DNA of 64,000 nt from Fragum whitleyi (Eukaryota > Mollusca > Bivalvia > Cardiida > Cardiidae). The notes under the pieces were generated by a model, which had not been told where the DNA came from, did not search any database, and worked only from the letters and a program-made list of their open reading frames with translations. Of this stretch, positions 32,619 to 44,569 are shown one piece after another; positions within the stretch are counted from its first letter, which is position 1, and every line of letters begins with the position of its first letter. Both the position numbers and the translations under genes were made by a program. The stretch lies in contig OX411552.1 in the NCBI GenBank assembly GCA_948146395.1, forward strand, positions 6,751,686-6,815,685. The letters run 5' to 3'.

Positions 32619-33519
32619 ATACCAATTGAAGCAACAAATCCAATTGGTTAAAAGCAACGTCTGCTTTAGATTTAACCAAAAGTTATCTTTTTGACAAATG
32701 AAGATATTTGGGTGGGGGTAGAGAGTTCTTCAAAGAAGATATTCCGACCACATTATTGATATATATATATATATCGAAATCTATGTTGTTCTTGATTAAA
32801 GCAAAGACTAATTTCGTTTGATTGCCAACAACGTATTCCAATATATATTTGATGGCGAATATTTTTATGCCAGATTTTTCAGATGAGTATGATCAAAAGA
32901 TATTTTGATTCCACATCGAGCTAAAGCAATAAAAATACAATAAGCAATGAACAATACCTTATACCATTTACATATTTAAAAAGGGTCTACATGAAATATT
33001 CATATTCATTCCCGTATTAGATTGAAAAACTATTACTTTTGATGTTCTTTTAAGAAAATATCAATTCAGTATGGTAATAGTATGAATGGCGTAACCCTTA
33101 CAGGAACACAAAAATAGATATTATAAAAGAAAAAAAACCTAAAACACCTAATGAATGTGTCTACACTCGGCTGTTCAGCGGTGGATAGTGAATAGAAAAA
33201 CAAAAAGAAGTATATATCAAGCTAAGTGCATTAAGGGCTATTCCTCTTAAAATGTTGTTCCACGATGGGAAAGATGATAACGATGGTGACAACGACGGCA
33301 ATAACGAGACTAAAGCAATGCCCGGGATTTCTCTGAAAAAACTCTTGCTGAAACTGAATGAATAGTGTCCTCGTTGATCGTGACTGTTTCGTATTCTAGC
33401 CTTTATTGGTACAAAAAAAATGTTCCTTCAACATCGGTCAAGCTAGTACTCTTCTTCAATATAACAGCGCTCCCATGCGGGTTCCTGAAAGAAGATGCGT
33501 GCGAGTTACGGATTTCCTG
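32619..33519. other. No recognised feature
   Basis: AT-rich, with a short (TA)n at 32760-32773. No supported exon. Confidence 0.4.
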
Positions 33520-33943
33520 CACATTCCTGAAATTGACATGATGAATGATTTTGCAATAATTGTGGAATGACATTGAACGAGTGTGTGGAGCGAATTTTTA
33601 GTGAAATTCATTAGAGGTAATCCAATATTTCTAATTTTGTTCAAGATGAACAAAATTAGCAATATTTATTAACCCCCTTATACATTATATGTTCTTTTCT
33701 ATTATAGCGTCTTCATTGACCAATCAGACAATTTAAATTCCACGTCAGCCAATAAAATCGTAGAAAAATCTGATCAATTTTAATGAAATGTTGATCTGTT
33801 TGAACGATTTCGAAATCTTTTCCAATAATTTCGGGGCATCTTTGAGCTTTTTGAGAGAGTTTCTTGAATAAATAAATGGTGCGTTGAGTGAGTGATATTG
33901 AGCGGTTTTGATCCCAGTAGGAGTCAAGTTTAAGTTGTTTAAA
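33520..33943 (-). repeat. Family M miniature transposon, subfamily B
   Basis: Left attcctgaaattgacatg, with the central palindrome present but worn. It has the subfamily B blocks 'cttcattgaccaatcagac', 'cagccaataaaatcgtagaa' and 'gaacgatttcgaaatctttt'. The right end is degraded. Confidence 0.8.
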
Positions 33944-34354
33944 GATTTCATTGCGTCTCAATGTTCCAATCAATGAAAATATTTATACAACGATTCTGAA
34001 ACTTCGCCTTTTTATCCATTTCAAAATGTTTCTAGACATGTTATTAAGCAATGCTATTTTTGTTGACAATTGGAATAACACCAAATAAGAAGTGTTTCCT
34101 TGACACTGGAGCCGTTGATAACTACTTTTTTTCTTGGAATTACTGATGTGATACTTTTGTGAAACATACAGCAGTATCACTTACCATTTCAAAATTAAGT
34201 CGAATATTTTTTTATCAAAATTCAACCTTGATAATTACCTTGAACATAACAAAACGAAAAAAAGGTGTTGCCACATAAGAATATCATGAGCAAAATGAAA
34301 ACTCTGAATCAAACAAGTTTTAAATTATCATGGTTGACAATTTAAGACAAAATA
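33944..34354. other. No recognised feature
   Basis: AT-rich spacer; nothing supported. Confidence 0.4.
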
Positions 34355-34695
34355 CAGTTAATAACATCGTGAAATTGACATGCAACTCGAAAGAAAAAAA
34401 AAAACATTCAATTTCACTCGTTTAGCGCTCCAATCTTTCATTCCAGACACTCGTTCCAATAACTCATAAACGACCCAAAAGTGTTCAAAAACGACCCAAA
34501 TTGTCAAAATTGGTCTACTTTTAAATCAAATTGATAAAAAAAACTAGCAAGATTTTATTGGATGTTGTTTGTTTTTAAGCATGTGATTTATCCGTTAAAG
34601 TACAAAACCAGATAAGTACGTAGAAGTTATTAAAAGGGAGGTAAAAATAATCGGACGAAACTATCGATTATGTTTTATGCCCCTTGATAATATTT
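34355..34695 (+). repeat. Family M miniature transposon, right end missing
   Basis: TA-CAGTTAATAACATCGTG on the left. It passes through an aberrant palindrome (gggaggtaaaaataatcgga) and loses similarity near 34690, just before the next copy. Confidence 0.75.
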
Positions 34696-34702
34696 CAAAC
34701 TA

Positions 34703-34870
34703 CAGTAAGTAACATCGTCAAATTGACTCTTATTCCAATTTAAAGCATTCTAGGTCGCTCGCTCAGGCTTTATTCTTTCAGACCAAACGGCCACTCAAAC
34801 TATTCAAAAATGCTCCAGAATCACCAAAAATAACAGATCAACAGGTAAATCCAATTAAAAATAAGTGAAA
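34703..34870 (+). repeat. Family M copy, left part (split by LINE A)
   Basis: TA-CAGTAAGTAACATCGTC starts the copy; similarity runs to about 34870, where LINE A coding sequence begins. The rest of the copy resumes at about 40007. Confidence 0.75.
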
Positions 34871-34878
34871 AAAAATCC

Positions 34879-35558
34879 ATGATATCAACAACATTAAGCG
34901 GTGTCCCACAAGGCTCTATTTTAGGGCCTCTCCTGTTTTTAATTTACATAAATGACATAAGTTTGCATGTTGGTAGGTCCAATATAGATCTATATGCAGA
35001 CGATTCCACGTTATATAAATCCGGTAACAACTTGAATGAAATTCAAGCTAACCTACAAACGAGTTTAAATTCTATACTAAAGTGGTGTTCTAAAAATAGT
35101 ATGCTTGTTAATCCAAATAAAACTAAATGTATGCTTATAGAAACAAAGCATAAAGTTAAAGAGATGGGCCTAGATTTGAAAATAAACGACAGATGTATTG
35201 AAGTCGTTGAATCCCATAAGATCTTAGGGGTACATGTCGACAAATACTTGGCTTGGAATACGCACATTGACAAAACTGTTATAAAAATAAACAGTAAGAT
35301 TACTTTGCTAAAAAAAAATCACGAATTATCTCACATTTGAAATGAAACAATTATTTTACAATTCTTATATATTACCTATATTTGACTATTGTTGTACAGT
35401 TTGGTGGAAAAGTGCTAACTAAATACAGAACGTCTAAACTATCTATACTTCAGAAAAGAGCAGCCCGAGTTTTACTAGGTGCTTCAACTAGAACACCGTC
35501 AAAAGATCTTTTTCGAACACTTAATTGGTTGACTTTCGATTATAGGTGTAATTATCAT
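34879..35558 (+). pseudogene. LINE A reverse transcriptase fragment, frameshifted
   Basis: Begins with the reverse transcriptase motif GVPQGSILGPLLFLIYINDI, then LYADDSTLY (catalytic YADD), NPNKTKCML and ILGVHVD. The frame breaks near 35337 and again near 35415, the frames in between continuing as YNSYILPIFDYCCTVWW and SKLSILQKRAARVLL, then LNWLTFDYRCNYH. Jockey/CR1-type proteins have this order. No intact protein can be made. Confidence 0.85.
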
Positions 35559-35717
35559 TTCATTTCATTTCATTTATTCAGCAAATCAGCACAGTCTGTG
35601 CTTTTGGCAATTAACAATAACATGTGGCATATAGCATAAACATGTACAAATACAATACCTATCATCAAGAAAGTATTCATATTCAAAAGCATATACAATA
35701 AAACATTGTAACCATAA

Positions 35718-37735
35718 TCAGGCTGGCAAGTTGTTTTGCAATTTATCCTCACGTACTTTCAGTGCATCCCTGACGTACTTTGCTGTATTTAGAATGGTCG
35801 CACAAGACGACGACGATAAAATCTTAATAAAGACATTCATATTTGGCCAAGGTGATGTTTTCAGATACTTTTTGCGAATATCTATGTAGAATGGGCAACA
35901 TAGCAAAAAATGATACTCAGATTCAACTTGTTTTTGGTTACATAATTTACACAATCTTAGTTCACGTGCAGTATTGTAATATCTACCTGTTTCGATTTCT
36001 AATTTATGGGACGAGGGTCTAAATCTGCTCAATGTTTGTCTAAGACCATCATTTTGAATTACTTCTAGGTATTTTTCACTACAAAACACATCCTTTATCC
36101 GTTTGTAATAATCGAGTTTCGAGGAGTTGTTAATGGCAAAATGCCAATTTTGAATATATTGATCTCTCAATCGTTGCTTTAATAAAGGGAAGTAATTTAT
36201 TTGAGTATCAAAATTATCTATCAAATTGCCGTAACCAAGATTGTTGACAAGCTCTTTTATAGAGGATGCCCATGATTTATCATTATTGCTAAGGCATTGT
36301 TCATTGTAAATTCTATACATTTGTGAATCTGGACTTTTCATTATCTTAAGCCAAAATTTGAGTGATCGCTCTTTACAAATTAGAGAAAGAGGAAATCTAC
36401 CTAGTTCTCCGTAAATAGCCTCATTCGGTGTAGATTTATTTACTCCTAAAAGCTTTTTACAAAATCGTAAGTGAAGTCTATCGACATCCTTCATGTCGTA
36501 TACTCCCCATACCTCGGAATTATATAATAAAATAGGCACAACCATGGAATCAAAAATGGAAAGTTTAGTTTTCATGTCGAGTTTTAACCTAGTAAATAGC
36601 GATATTAAGCTATTGTATGCCCGAAGGGCCTGCTCATATAAAGTAGTGACTGATTTCTTCATTGATCCATTATATGTAAAGGTAACACCTAAGTATTTAA
36701 AATGGTCAACAACTTCGAGTTTTTCTCCATAAATATACCAATCAAAATCTTTACGACTTTTACGATTTTCAAAAATACAAACTTTTGTTTTTTCGACATT
36801 TATTTTAAGACCCCATTTATTAGGGTATTGTGATATGGCATCTAACTGAGATTGTAAACTTTTGGGATCAGTCGTAAAAAGTACAATATCGTCTGCAAAA
36901 AGAAGCATATACATCGACAAATAGTTTAAATCATTTTCAGATAAATTATCAAAATCTAATTCATTGCTTATGTCATTGATGAATAAAATAAATAATATGG
37001 GTGACAGGGGCTCTCCTTGCTTCAATCCAACCGTGACATCAAAAAAATCCGAGAAGCTCATTGATGGCGTGACCTTTACGCATGACTGAACATTATTATA
37101 AATTGATTTAATGATATTCACCATTTTAGAGCTTACGCCTGTTTTTACTAACTTCAACCATAGGGCATCGCGAATAACAGTATCAAAGGCCATTTGGTAA
37201 TCAATAAAAGCGCAATACAGTTTGGATTTAAGATTAAGTATATTCTGTATAATTGCGTGTAACAGATATACACAATCTGCCGTACTCCGACTTTCTCTAA
37301 AACCAAACTGATTGTCGTTAAAAATATACTCAGACTCGCACCATTTATTTAATCTGTTTCTGAGTGCAAGGGAAAAAACTTTTGCCATGACATTGACTAG
37401 AGTTATCCCCCTATAATTAGAAGGGTTTAAAATATCGCCTTTTTTATGTATTGGAACAATAACTCCTTTACACCAATTTTCCGGGTATTCGCCGGTATCA
37501 AAAATTCTGTTAAATAATATTACCAAATACGGGGTAATGAAATTATTCGAATCAATTAAAAAGTCAGCAACGTTATTATTGAAGTCAGGACTTTTGTGTC
37601 GATTTAATAACCTAATTGTTTTCGAAATTTCCTCTACGGTGAAAGGCTGGTCTAGTTCTTCGATATTGACGTAATCATTCTGGTCATGGTTTATAGATTC
37701 TTCGGTAAATTTAACAGACGTATTGTCGGATAAGT
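35718..37735 (-). pseudogene. LINE B reverse transcriptase part of ORF2
   Basis: Open from about 37735 to the stop at 35718. Contains NYRGITLVN, QFGFRESRSTADC, FIDYQMAFD, GLKQGEPLSPILF and LLFADDIVLF (catalytic FADD), ending with a CKLCN...YHFLLCCPFY zinc-knuckle-like motif. It is out of frame with the endonuclease upstream; one frameshift near 37738 separates them. The Met at 37526 is only an internal codon. Confidence 0.85.
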
Positions 37736-38990
37736 TTTAAAATGTTGAAAAAAATCGTTCAGTGACGGTCCGGCACATGAAACATTTTTATTTTTGATGA
37801 AATTGTTTATTTTTTTCCAGAACTTTCGCGGACACTTTCTACTGAGACTAGAGAAATGCTTTTTTTCCTGAAAAGAAAACGCTTGTTTAGCTTTACGCTT
37901 TACACTACAGTATCGCCTCCTTTTCTCTAAGAAATCAGCTCTATTTTCATCACTAGAAAATGATTTATACGCTCTTTTACTTCTAAGAAAATCTTTCTTG
38001 GCATCTTTACAGCTTGAATTAAACCATTTGGCCTTTTTAAATGACTTTTTGAATGATTGACTTTGGAAAGATTTGCCATGTAGTTTTAAAGATATATTGT
38101 ATACAACCTCTGAAAATTCCTCAACGTATGCATTTATACTAATCTCATTTGACTCCAGTTTATTACTCAAAGTGTCGAATAGTATTTTATTATCAGTTAA
38201 AAGAAATTCTAGTTCTTCAGTTTTCGAGTTGTCCCATATAATTTTATCATATGTTGTAAAGTCGGTATCATATAGAATTGATATCTCAGTGTCAAAATTG
38301 AATTCTATTGGACAATGGTCCGAGTATTCTGTAAAATCATGAACATGCATGTATGAAATATTCTTAAAATTTTCACAATCAGTTATCAAATAATCGACAA
38401 CACTTTTTGCTACAATATTTCTCATGGTGTTATAACAAGTAAACTCTCCACTTTCTAAACGACCGTTTAAGAGAAAGAGATTATTTTCCTTGCAAAAGGA
38501 TAACAATCTATTTCCAAACGGATTAACTGTATTATCTTTGGATTTACGTTCTGGTAACGTGAGTTCAAATTCACGATCCGTAATTGGCAAATTAACGTAA
38601 CGATCAAGGTTAATATTTTCAATAAAGTCCGGGCGATTTCCAACCCTTGAATTAAAGTCACCCGTTAAACAAATATCCCCTAGGGCTTTGTAAAGAATAC
38701 AGTCATTTGTTAATTGTTCAAAAAAGTCATACTGGAAAAGAGAGGATTCTGCGTTTTTTAAAACACTAGAATCCTCAGGCGGGACATAGCAAGTACAGAT
38801 ATATACATCATTAATCAATCCAAAACAATCTTTTTTCAATTTAAACCACAAAATACCATTTACGTTGGTGTGAACAAGTTCTATTTTACCATATAAATAG
38901 TTCTTGTAGTATACTGTAATACCACCACTGAAACGTTTTGCCCTTTTATTCGATTTTGGTCTCGGGCAATTAAAAGTACAAAATCCGTCT
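37691..38990 (-). pseudogene. LINE B endonuclease part of ORF2, N-terminus deleted
   Basis: The frame can be read from FSETWCSK (about 38990) through GGITVYY, WFKLKKD, CYVPPEDS, GDFNSRVG and YSDHCPIEF, so the His-bearing SDH motif is intact here. The start of the domain, including the first catalytic Asn, is missing: ORF1 sequence (PELIIF) runs directly into LIIFSETW, showing a deletion of the ORF1 end and ORF2 start. The frame fails near 37738. Confidence 0.8.
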
Positions 38991-38999
38991 AGATTGACG

Positions 39000-39474
39000 T
39001 TAGTTATTTTTGAACACCATGTCTCTGAAAATAATAAGTTCAGGAATTAATGATTTTCGTCTATCTTGGATCACTTTGGGGTATTGGTCACTAACTTTGA
39101 TGTCAATTTGATCACTTTTGTCGTGAATTGCTTTCTTAATTAATAATTTGTCTTGGAAAAAGTTAAATTTAACCACAATCGGGCGCTTTTTATCATTAAC
39201 ATAGGAACCAACTCGATGCGCTCGGTCGATTTTGACGTTTGTTTTCACATTTTCCATGCCCAAGGACGTTTCACAAAAGTCGAGGATTTTTTGAATGCAG
39301 TTTTCTTTTTTTCTTTCATCGGAAGAAACAGGTTCTGCAAAGTTGTAGAAAAGTAGATTGTCGCGCATAGAGCGGGCCTGTATATCTATCATGTCCTCAG
39401 TTAGACGGTGATTTTCGGATGATAAAAAGTCGACTTTTTTGGAGAGACTCTCACAGCGGTCTTTTTCTGCATAC
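39000..39474 (-). pseudogene. LINE B ORF1 fragment (L1 ORF1p-like)
   Basis: Reads from a coiled-coil remnant (LSKKVDFLSSENHRLTEDM) into QARSMRDNLLF, the RRM-like domain with RAHRVG and RPIVVKF, then ends early at the deletion into ORF2. It aligns in order with the ORF1 at 24125-25162. The N-terminal half is lost by 5' truncation. Confidence 0.8.
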
Positions 39475-39480
39475 TATCAT

Positions 39481-40006
39481 ACTGGTGTTTTGATATTCAA
39501 ATGTCGTTATAACCTATTACCAAGTTATATGACAGACATTATTTCTTTCTGTAATAATAGGAGCTACAGTTTAAGGTCATTTGTTCACAAAGATATAACT
39601 AACTCGAAATACAAAACTTTGTATAAGAAAAACTCATTTTCATACTATAGCATGAATGTATGGAACGAAATCCCTATTACCATTAAAGATGCAATATCTT
39701 TATCGCGTTTTAAAAGCCAATTTAAAAATCATTTGCTTTTAAAACAATTCTGAAGTCCCGATAGAACTACATGTAAACAAAACGCTTAACATACTGAATG
39801 TATCTGTCCGAAGATTCTCTTATTCTGATTTTGTTCTCAATTTTGCAAGCATGTTTATATCATTCTATCATTATCATTTGAATCATACGTCATTTATATT
39901 GAAGGCAACACTGTAAAAAAGACTACTTTCATATTATGCATTTGAAATATGCCTTAATGTTCTACCTTCATGAAATAAAGATTTTATCATTATTATTATT
40001 ATTATT
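39481..40006 (+). pseudogene. LINE A C-terminal region and 3' UTR
   Basis: Continues the frame of 35556 with TGVLIFKCRYNLLPSYMTDI, SYSLRSF and a C-terminal WNEIP..I..A.SL..FK motif to a stop at 39751. Bivalve CR1/jockey-like proteins commonly end like this. It then runs to AATAAAG and the (ATT)n tail. Confidence 0.8.
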
Positions 40007-40266
40007 GACTTTTTCATTTTAAAGGCGTACTATTGGTTCGTAAAGACATAAAAAGCCATTTCATTTATGAATTTTTCATGCATATTTATTAATGGTAGGT
40101 ACAATTTAATAGGTATAACTTATTATGTTCATCTTGAACAAAATTAGCGATATTTGATTACCTTCCTTTAACTTCATTCAAAACTCGCTCCACACATTCA
40201 TTCGATTTCATTCCAAAACCATGCTTAAATCATTCACCTTATAACTTGTCACAATGCTGTTACCTG
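40007..40266 (+). repeat. Family M copy, right part (split by LINE A)
   Basis: Resumes at 'actttttcattttaaaggcg', passes the palindrome (tgttcatcttgaacaaaatt) and ends gtcacaatgctgttacctg-TA. Together with 34703-34870 it forms one interrupted copy. Confidence 0.75.
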
Positions 40267-40276
40267 TACCCTCATC

Positions 40277-40348
40277 CCACTTGTTCAATTTTCTCCTAAA
40301 ATCAGTCCAAAATTATTCATATTGCTTATTTCACGATCTTCCTAACTG
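40277..40348 (+). repeat. Family M fragment, right end only
   Basis: cacttgttcaattttctcct to cacgatcttcctaactg-TA; about 70 bases of the right end. Confidence 0.65.
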
Positions 40349-40663
40349 TATATTAAACATTTCCCTGACCTCTTTTAAAAAATTAAATAAAAAGTGCCGT
40401 TTTTTCTAGAGACTCCCTTAAAGAAAGATCTAAACTTTGCAAAAAGTTACAGCCTTGGTACAGGTGAGTATTTACAGGTCAAACTGGCCATTCAATACTT
40501 ACAAAATTATTGCAATATGGTATTGATACTGTATTTTTACCTTGGTCTTGATGGCTTCCGACTTTTTGTTCTGTCTTTGGCCCTGCTTGTACAGCCGATT
40601 TCTTTGTCCAATATGTTAAACCTGTCACGCGAAAAGGTACCATATTGTTGGTGCGTAAAGTTC

Positions 40664-40708
40664 CGATCCTAGTCAGACTGTGCCGATTGCACAGGCTGAC
40701 TAGCATCG
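40664..40708. repeat. Recurrent CAGACTGTGC hairpin
   Basis: The stem gctagtcag(c)ctgtgc pairs with its partner across a 4-base loop. Same design as at 41250-41297, 27736-27778 and 31268-31309. Confidence 0.65.
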
Positions 40709-41249
40709 AAATATTTCATACCTGATAGCTTATTCTGTATCTAGATTCTACCTTCATGTATAAGAATGCTTGAAATGCGCCCGCTGGATGACATCTCCTG
40801 GAACCGACCTGTTTGTCACCATCTCGTGTTTTTTTCAAGAATTGCGACATGATCCCTTCTCGCGTGAAGAGTCAAAATTCTTTTACAATGTATGCAGGTG
40901 TTGGGAGGACCCTTTTTAAATTGATTTTAACTGATGTTACATGTAAATATCAAATATGAATCAAAATGTTCTCATTCCTACCTTTATTTAATGTTTCATC
41001 ACCAGTCGGAGTTCGATTTGCATCAGCTATAGCAATGTACCCATCGGGACTGTGTTATCCATTTTGAAAACGTATCAACAATTCTGAAAGTAAATAAAAT
41101 ATTTGAGTCGGTGGGTGGCATTTCGAACACTTTGTGGTGTGTGAGAAGGGCCAACATTAAGCAGGCTAGACGGTAACATAGTGCGAAACGAAGATTGTCT
41201 GATTTTCTAAAGATACTTTGAGACCGTATCTATCTACAAAGTCCAAAGT

Positions 41250-41297
41250 TAAGACTCTGGCCAGACTGTGCAGATGCACAGGCTTGACTGAGTCTTT
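41250..41297. repeat. Recurrent CAGACTGTGC hairpin
   Basis: gactctggccagactgtgc and gcacaggcttgactgagtc form an imperfect stem around loop AGAT. Confidence 0.65.
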
Positions 41298-41475
41298 GTT
41301 TGATGCACATTTGAAATAGTTGGAAATGTCACGCACAGGCTTATTTTAAATTTTTACCTATAATTCTATAGCAAACCGCCCATTTTATCGTTGTTCTTAT
41401 GTGACTTGAAGAGATTAGTAGACCACTTCGCGTAAACTTGATACACTTAAACGCATCGTGTACTCTACAAGGTTA

Positions 41476-41880
41476 CAATAAATAACATCGGGAAATTGAC
41501 AAGATGAATGATTTTGGAATGATTTTGGAATAAAATTGAATGAGAGTGTAATACCATATCGCAATTTTTTTTCTGGATGAACAATTAGCTGTATTGATTA
41601 CCTCCCTTTTAATAAAACATTCATACAAGTTCTATAGATAGCTTCCTTTTTCTGCAAGAACCTATTAGACGCTTACAATTTGAATTATGTTAGTGAAATC
41701 GCAATTTTTCTCAATCCCAATTTATTTTGAACGGTGTTGTTGATTCTATATTTTTCAATGGGTTTGAGCGTTTTTGGATCGATTTGAGTGAGTGTTTGGA
41801 ATGAATGAGTGGAGCGCTGATTGAGCGTTTAAGAATGGTTTTGATTGAGGCGAATGTGAATTTTTCGATGTAACTAACTG
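41476..41880 (-). repeat. Family M miniature transposon, full length, palindrome worn
   Basis: TA-CAATAAATAACATCGGG to ttcgatgtaactaactg-TA. The left palindrome arm is partly deleted; the right arm (gattacctccc) remains. Confidence 0.88.
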
Positions 41881-42495
41881 TAAATGATAGAAGTAGAAAG
41901 AACTACAACTCCAGAATCTCTTGAGGATCACCGATAAGAGTATATAAACAAATTTACATATGTAAATGAAAAAAAAAGCCATTTTGTGGGTATTTGAAGG
42001 AAAAAAACCTACCATAAAACCATTTTTCATGTTTTATTAGTTTGCCACCATCCTTTTTCTACTCATTTACTCTTAACAAAAAATAAATAAATAAATAAGA
42101 AGAAAATAAAATTACCTTAAATTCAGCGGTTTACTCTTAGCTCTTTTTGTTGTGTTTTCCGACCCTTTCACAAACTTCTTTATGAGATGAAGTTTTAACT
42201 CTCAGTTTGTTTGAGATCGCAAATATCTAATATGTATTTATTCCTTCTTAGATGTGCGTCTAGCGGTTTCTATTCGTTGCTAGACGATAAACTAACTCCT
42301 GGTGAACCGTTTCGAATTTCAAAAAATGATACTACTTTTGAACATTTTGATATACTTGACGCAGAAAGAAGCGTCTACACACGTGCGATAATAAAAATAT
42401 TTTTGGAAAGATTCCATTTTTTCTTCAGCAATTTTGTTATCTTCCTCGTCCACGTCATAACGTGGAAGCAATTAGACTCATCTGTGTGTGTGTGT
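41881..42495. other. No recognised feature
   Basis: The frame at 42211-42567 has no known motif and runs into a G-run. A small inverted pair (cgtctagcggtt / gctagacga) lies near 42254-42287. Confidence 0.35.
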
Positions 42496-42773
42496 GGGGG
42501 GGGGGGGGGGGTGAAAGGAGGAGAGATAGAGAAAAAGAGAGATAGAGGAGAGAATGATTATTTTTAGTTGAATTCTATTTAGTTGAACTCTATTTCTCTC
42601 TTTCTCTCTATTTCTCTCTCTCTCTCTCTCCCTCTCTCTCTCCTTCTCTCTATTTCTCTTTCTCTCTCTCTGTGTGTGTGTGTCTCTCTCTCTCTCTGTC
42701 TGTCTCTCTCTGTCTGTCTCTCTCTCTCATTCTCTCTCTCATTCTCTCTCTCATTCTCTCTCTCTCAGAAATA
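42496..42773. repeat. Low-complexity block: G-run, then (CT)n/(TCTG)n
   Basis: A run of about 15 G at 42496, a purine-rich stretch, then nearly 190 bases of CT-rich microsatellite at 42589-42773. The Ser/Leu-rich frames over it are artefacts of the repeat. Confidence 0.95.
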
Positions 42774-43382
42774 AATCAATCAATGTTTTTGTCCGATATG
42801 TTTTGTCATTCTGAGATGTCAATGATCAAGGGAGACGAATTTGGAGGAGCCTAAATGGTTTCCTTTCAACAACTATCCCCCTTCTTTTACTTTTACTATA
42901 AACTTAACCACTACTATAATAAGTACCTCTTGGAAACTAAATGTTTTCTAAATCTAAACGGTGAATGTCTTGTAATTATATGTATACATAGAGATAAGGC
43001 AAAATACTATGCAACTTTTCCTTCTTTGTATTTACGGCCATCTCGTAGACCGTTTTTGACAATTGCAATTGTAAATGTATTGTTATATGTGTATGTGTTA
43101 TGATGGGCAAACTGCCATTTTTCCTGAATTAAGTATACATTTATTCTTTAAAATGTAAATTAACCATTTCGAGCTGTTCCATAGTTTATAGTTCTATCCG
43201 GCACTTGACCGGGCTACAGTATTAAACGTTTCATCCATGTACACTAGGGCCTAAACACCAAACTGTTGCCTGCTTATGAAATAACGTCATTATGTTGTAC
43301 TTTTAATAAACGCGCGGCGTGACGCGCTCTTATGAAATTATCCTTAAATCGACTCAATGATAGTCAAATATTAAAACAGATA
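42774..43382. other. No recognised feature
   Basis: No supported exon or repeat. Confidence 0.4.
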
Positions 43383-44556
43383 CAGTGGTCTCGCGTTACC
43401 TCGAGAGGGCGAAATCTCGAATTCATGCGAAAGCTCGAGCTCGCCATCCGGTCCCGACGCGTCTTACTCTATTTTCTTGTTGGTTATTACTGCACTTACT
43501 CGAACGCGCGAAAGCTCGATCGCTCGAGCAGCAATCTCAGTCCCGTGGTCAAATTTTACTGCATTCACTCGAGCAAAGGAGTTCGCACCTTTCTGACATC
43601 TATTGTTTTGCATCAAAATTAACTTACAGCGCGTATTTGTTATTTCGGCCCATCGTCAAGAATACCTTGAGGCCTTTTTCACGGGGTTTCAACAAGTCAG
43701 ACGACTTGTTTTCACACCTCTTTGTATGCCACGCTTATTCAATTTTTCGGGTTGTAGTGACGGGAATTAAATGACCAGAAAATAATTTTGAGACTTTGAA
43801 AAAACAATAAAACAAATAGGCATTTTTGTCGAATCAATGCTTATCATAATTTTGAAAGTCTTTCGAATGTCATCCTCGTGATTAATTCAGAAAATTATTC
43901 ACCTTTATAACGAAAGATTTTGAAGATTGCGCAGAGAAACATCATAACTACACTTTTTTTCAGCTGTAGTTTCAAATTTTTCGGTCATCCATCGCTAGTG
44001 TTCGGCACCAAAACGTGGTTAAAGAAAAATGCATTGATTTTTAATTGTCTTGGAGGAAGTTAGCTCCAAAGAAAACATTGTGAAAAAGAAGGAATTGCTC
44101 GCAACCTCACCTATCTTTGACTGATAGAACATCTAAAATTTTGTCATTAAGAAACGATAGCTAAGAAAAAATTGTAGGGAAGAAAGAAAATGCATGATTT
44201 AATGCCTCTCATTAAAATTGCTAAATGTACAGAGAACAGACACCACTAACAATGACGCCGACGCCTTAATCGACTTTTTTTTTTTTTTTTTTTTTCTGTT
44301 TTCAACGCTAACTTTTTGACCAAGTTAACAAATCGTTTTATATCATAAAATCACTGGTACTTCATAAAACGTTTCCTCTAGGAGTATTTTACATTGGCAC
44401 TGCATATTTTGAAGGCAAAATATGCAAGGGTAAGTTTAAACGCAGTAAAACGTCTTCATAGATCACATTTTTGCGTACTGGCATTAACTCGAATCATGCG
44501 ATGACTCGAGCAAATTGGTCGGTCCCGTGTGTGTTCGAGATATCGCGAGACCACTG
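43383..44556. mobile_element. 1.2-kb non-autonomous pogo/Tigger-like transposon
   Basis: Left TA-CAGTGGTCTCGCGTTACC, right gatatcgcgagaccactg-TA: inverse ends with TA duplication (43381-43382, 44557-44558). CAGTGG ends with CTCGA-rich subterminal words are typical of the pogo/Tigger branch of Tc1-mariner. The inside has repeated CTCGAG words and a long T-run at about 44274, and no transposase frame. Confidence 0.75.
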
Positions 44557-44569
44557 TATTTTATGTTGA

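Larger units (their letters stand above)
35559..39474 (-). mobile_element. LINE B, 5'-truncated, inserted into LINE A
   Basis: Reads on the minus strand from within ORF1 (39474) through endonuclease and reverse transcriptase to AATAAA and an (AAATG)n tail at about 35559-35575. TATCAT occurs at 35553-35558 and again at 39475-39480, a probable 6-bp target duplication. Taking out the insert with one TATCAT joins LINE A codons ...CNYH and TGVLIF... in frame. The protein resembles that of the full-length LINE at 20451-26207, but is clearly a different family member. Confidence 0.88.
34872..40006 (+). mobile_element. LINE A, 5'-truncated, interrupted by LINE B
   Basis: LINE A occupies 34872-35558 and 39481-40006. 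Coding sequence runs from inside the reverse transcriptase to a stop at 39751-39753, then a 3' UTR with AATAAA and an (ATT)n tail at about 39985-40006. It is a different LINE family from B and from the full-length LINE: the microsatellite is a trinucleotide and the protein has YADD and an SLR..R C-terminal domain. It lies within a family M copy. Confidence 0.85.
40349..41475. other. No gene recognised; two hairpins
   Basis: Holds the recurrent hairpin at 40664-40708 (ctagtcagactgtgc / gcacaggctgactag) and at 41250-41297 (ggccagactgtgc / gcacaggcttgac). Open frames at 40394-40706 cross the hairpin on both strands and look spurious. Confidence 0.45.

Noticed and set aside
32249..33973. Open frames at 32249-32500 (+), 33456-33662 (-) and 33713-33973 (-)
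   Set aside because: All lie within family M miniature transposons; the same translated words recur at other copies, so they are repeat by-products.
42211..42567. 118-aa plus-strand frame
   Set aside because: No recognised domain, runs into a G-run, no splice support. A real unknown exon cannot be excluded.
42583..42854. Ser/Leu-rich open frames
   Set aside because: Translation of a CT microsatellite.
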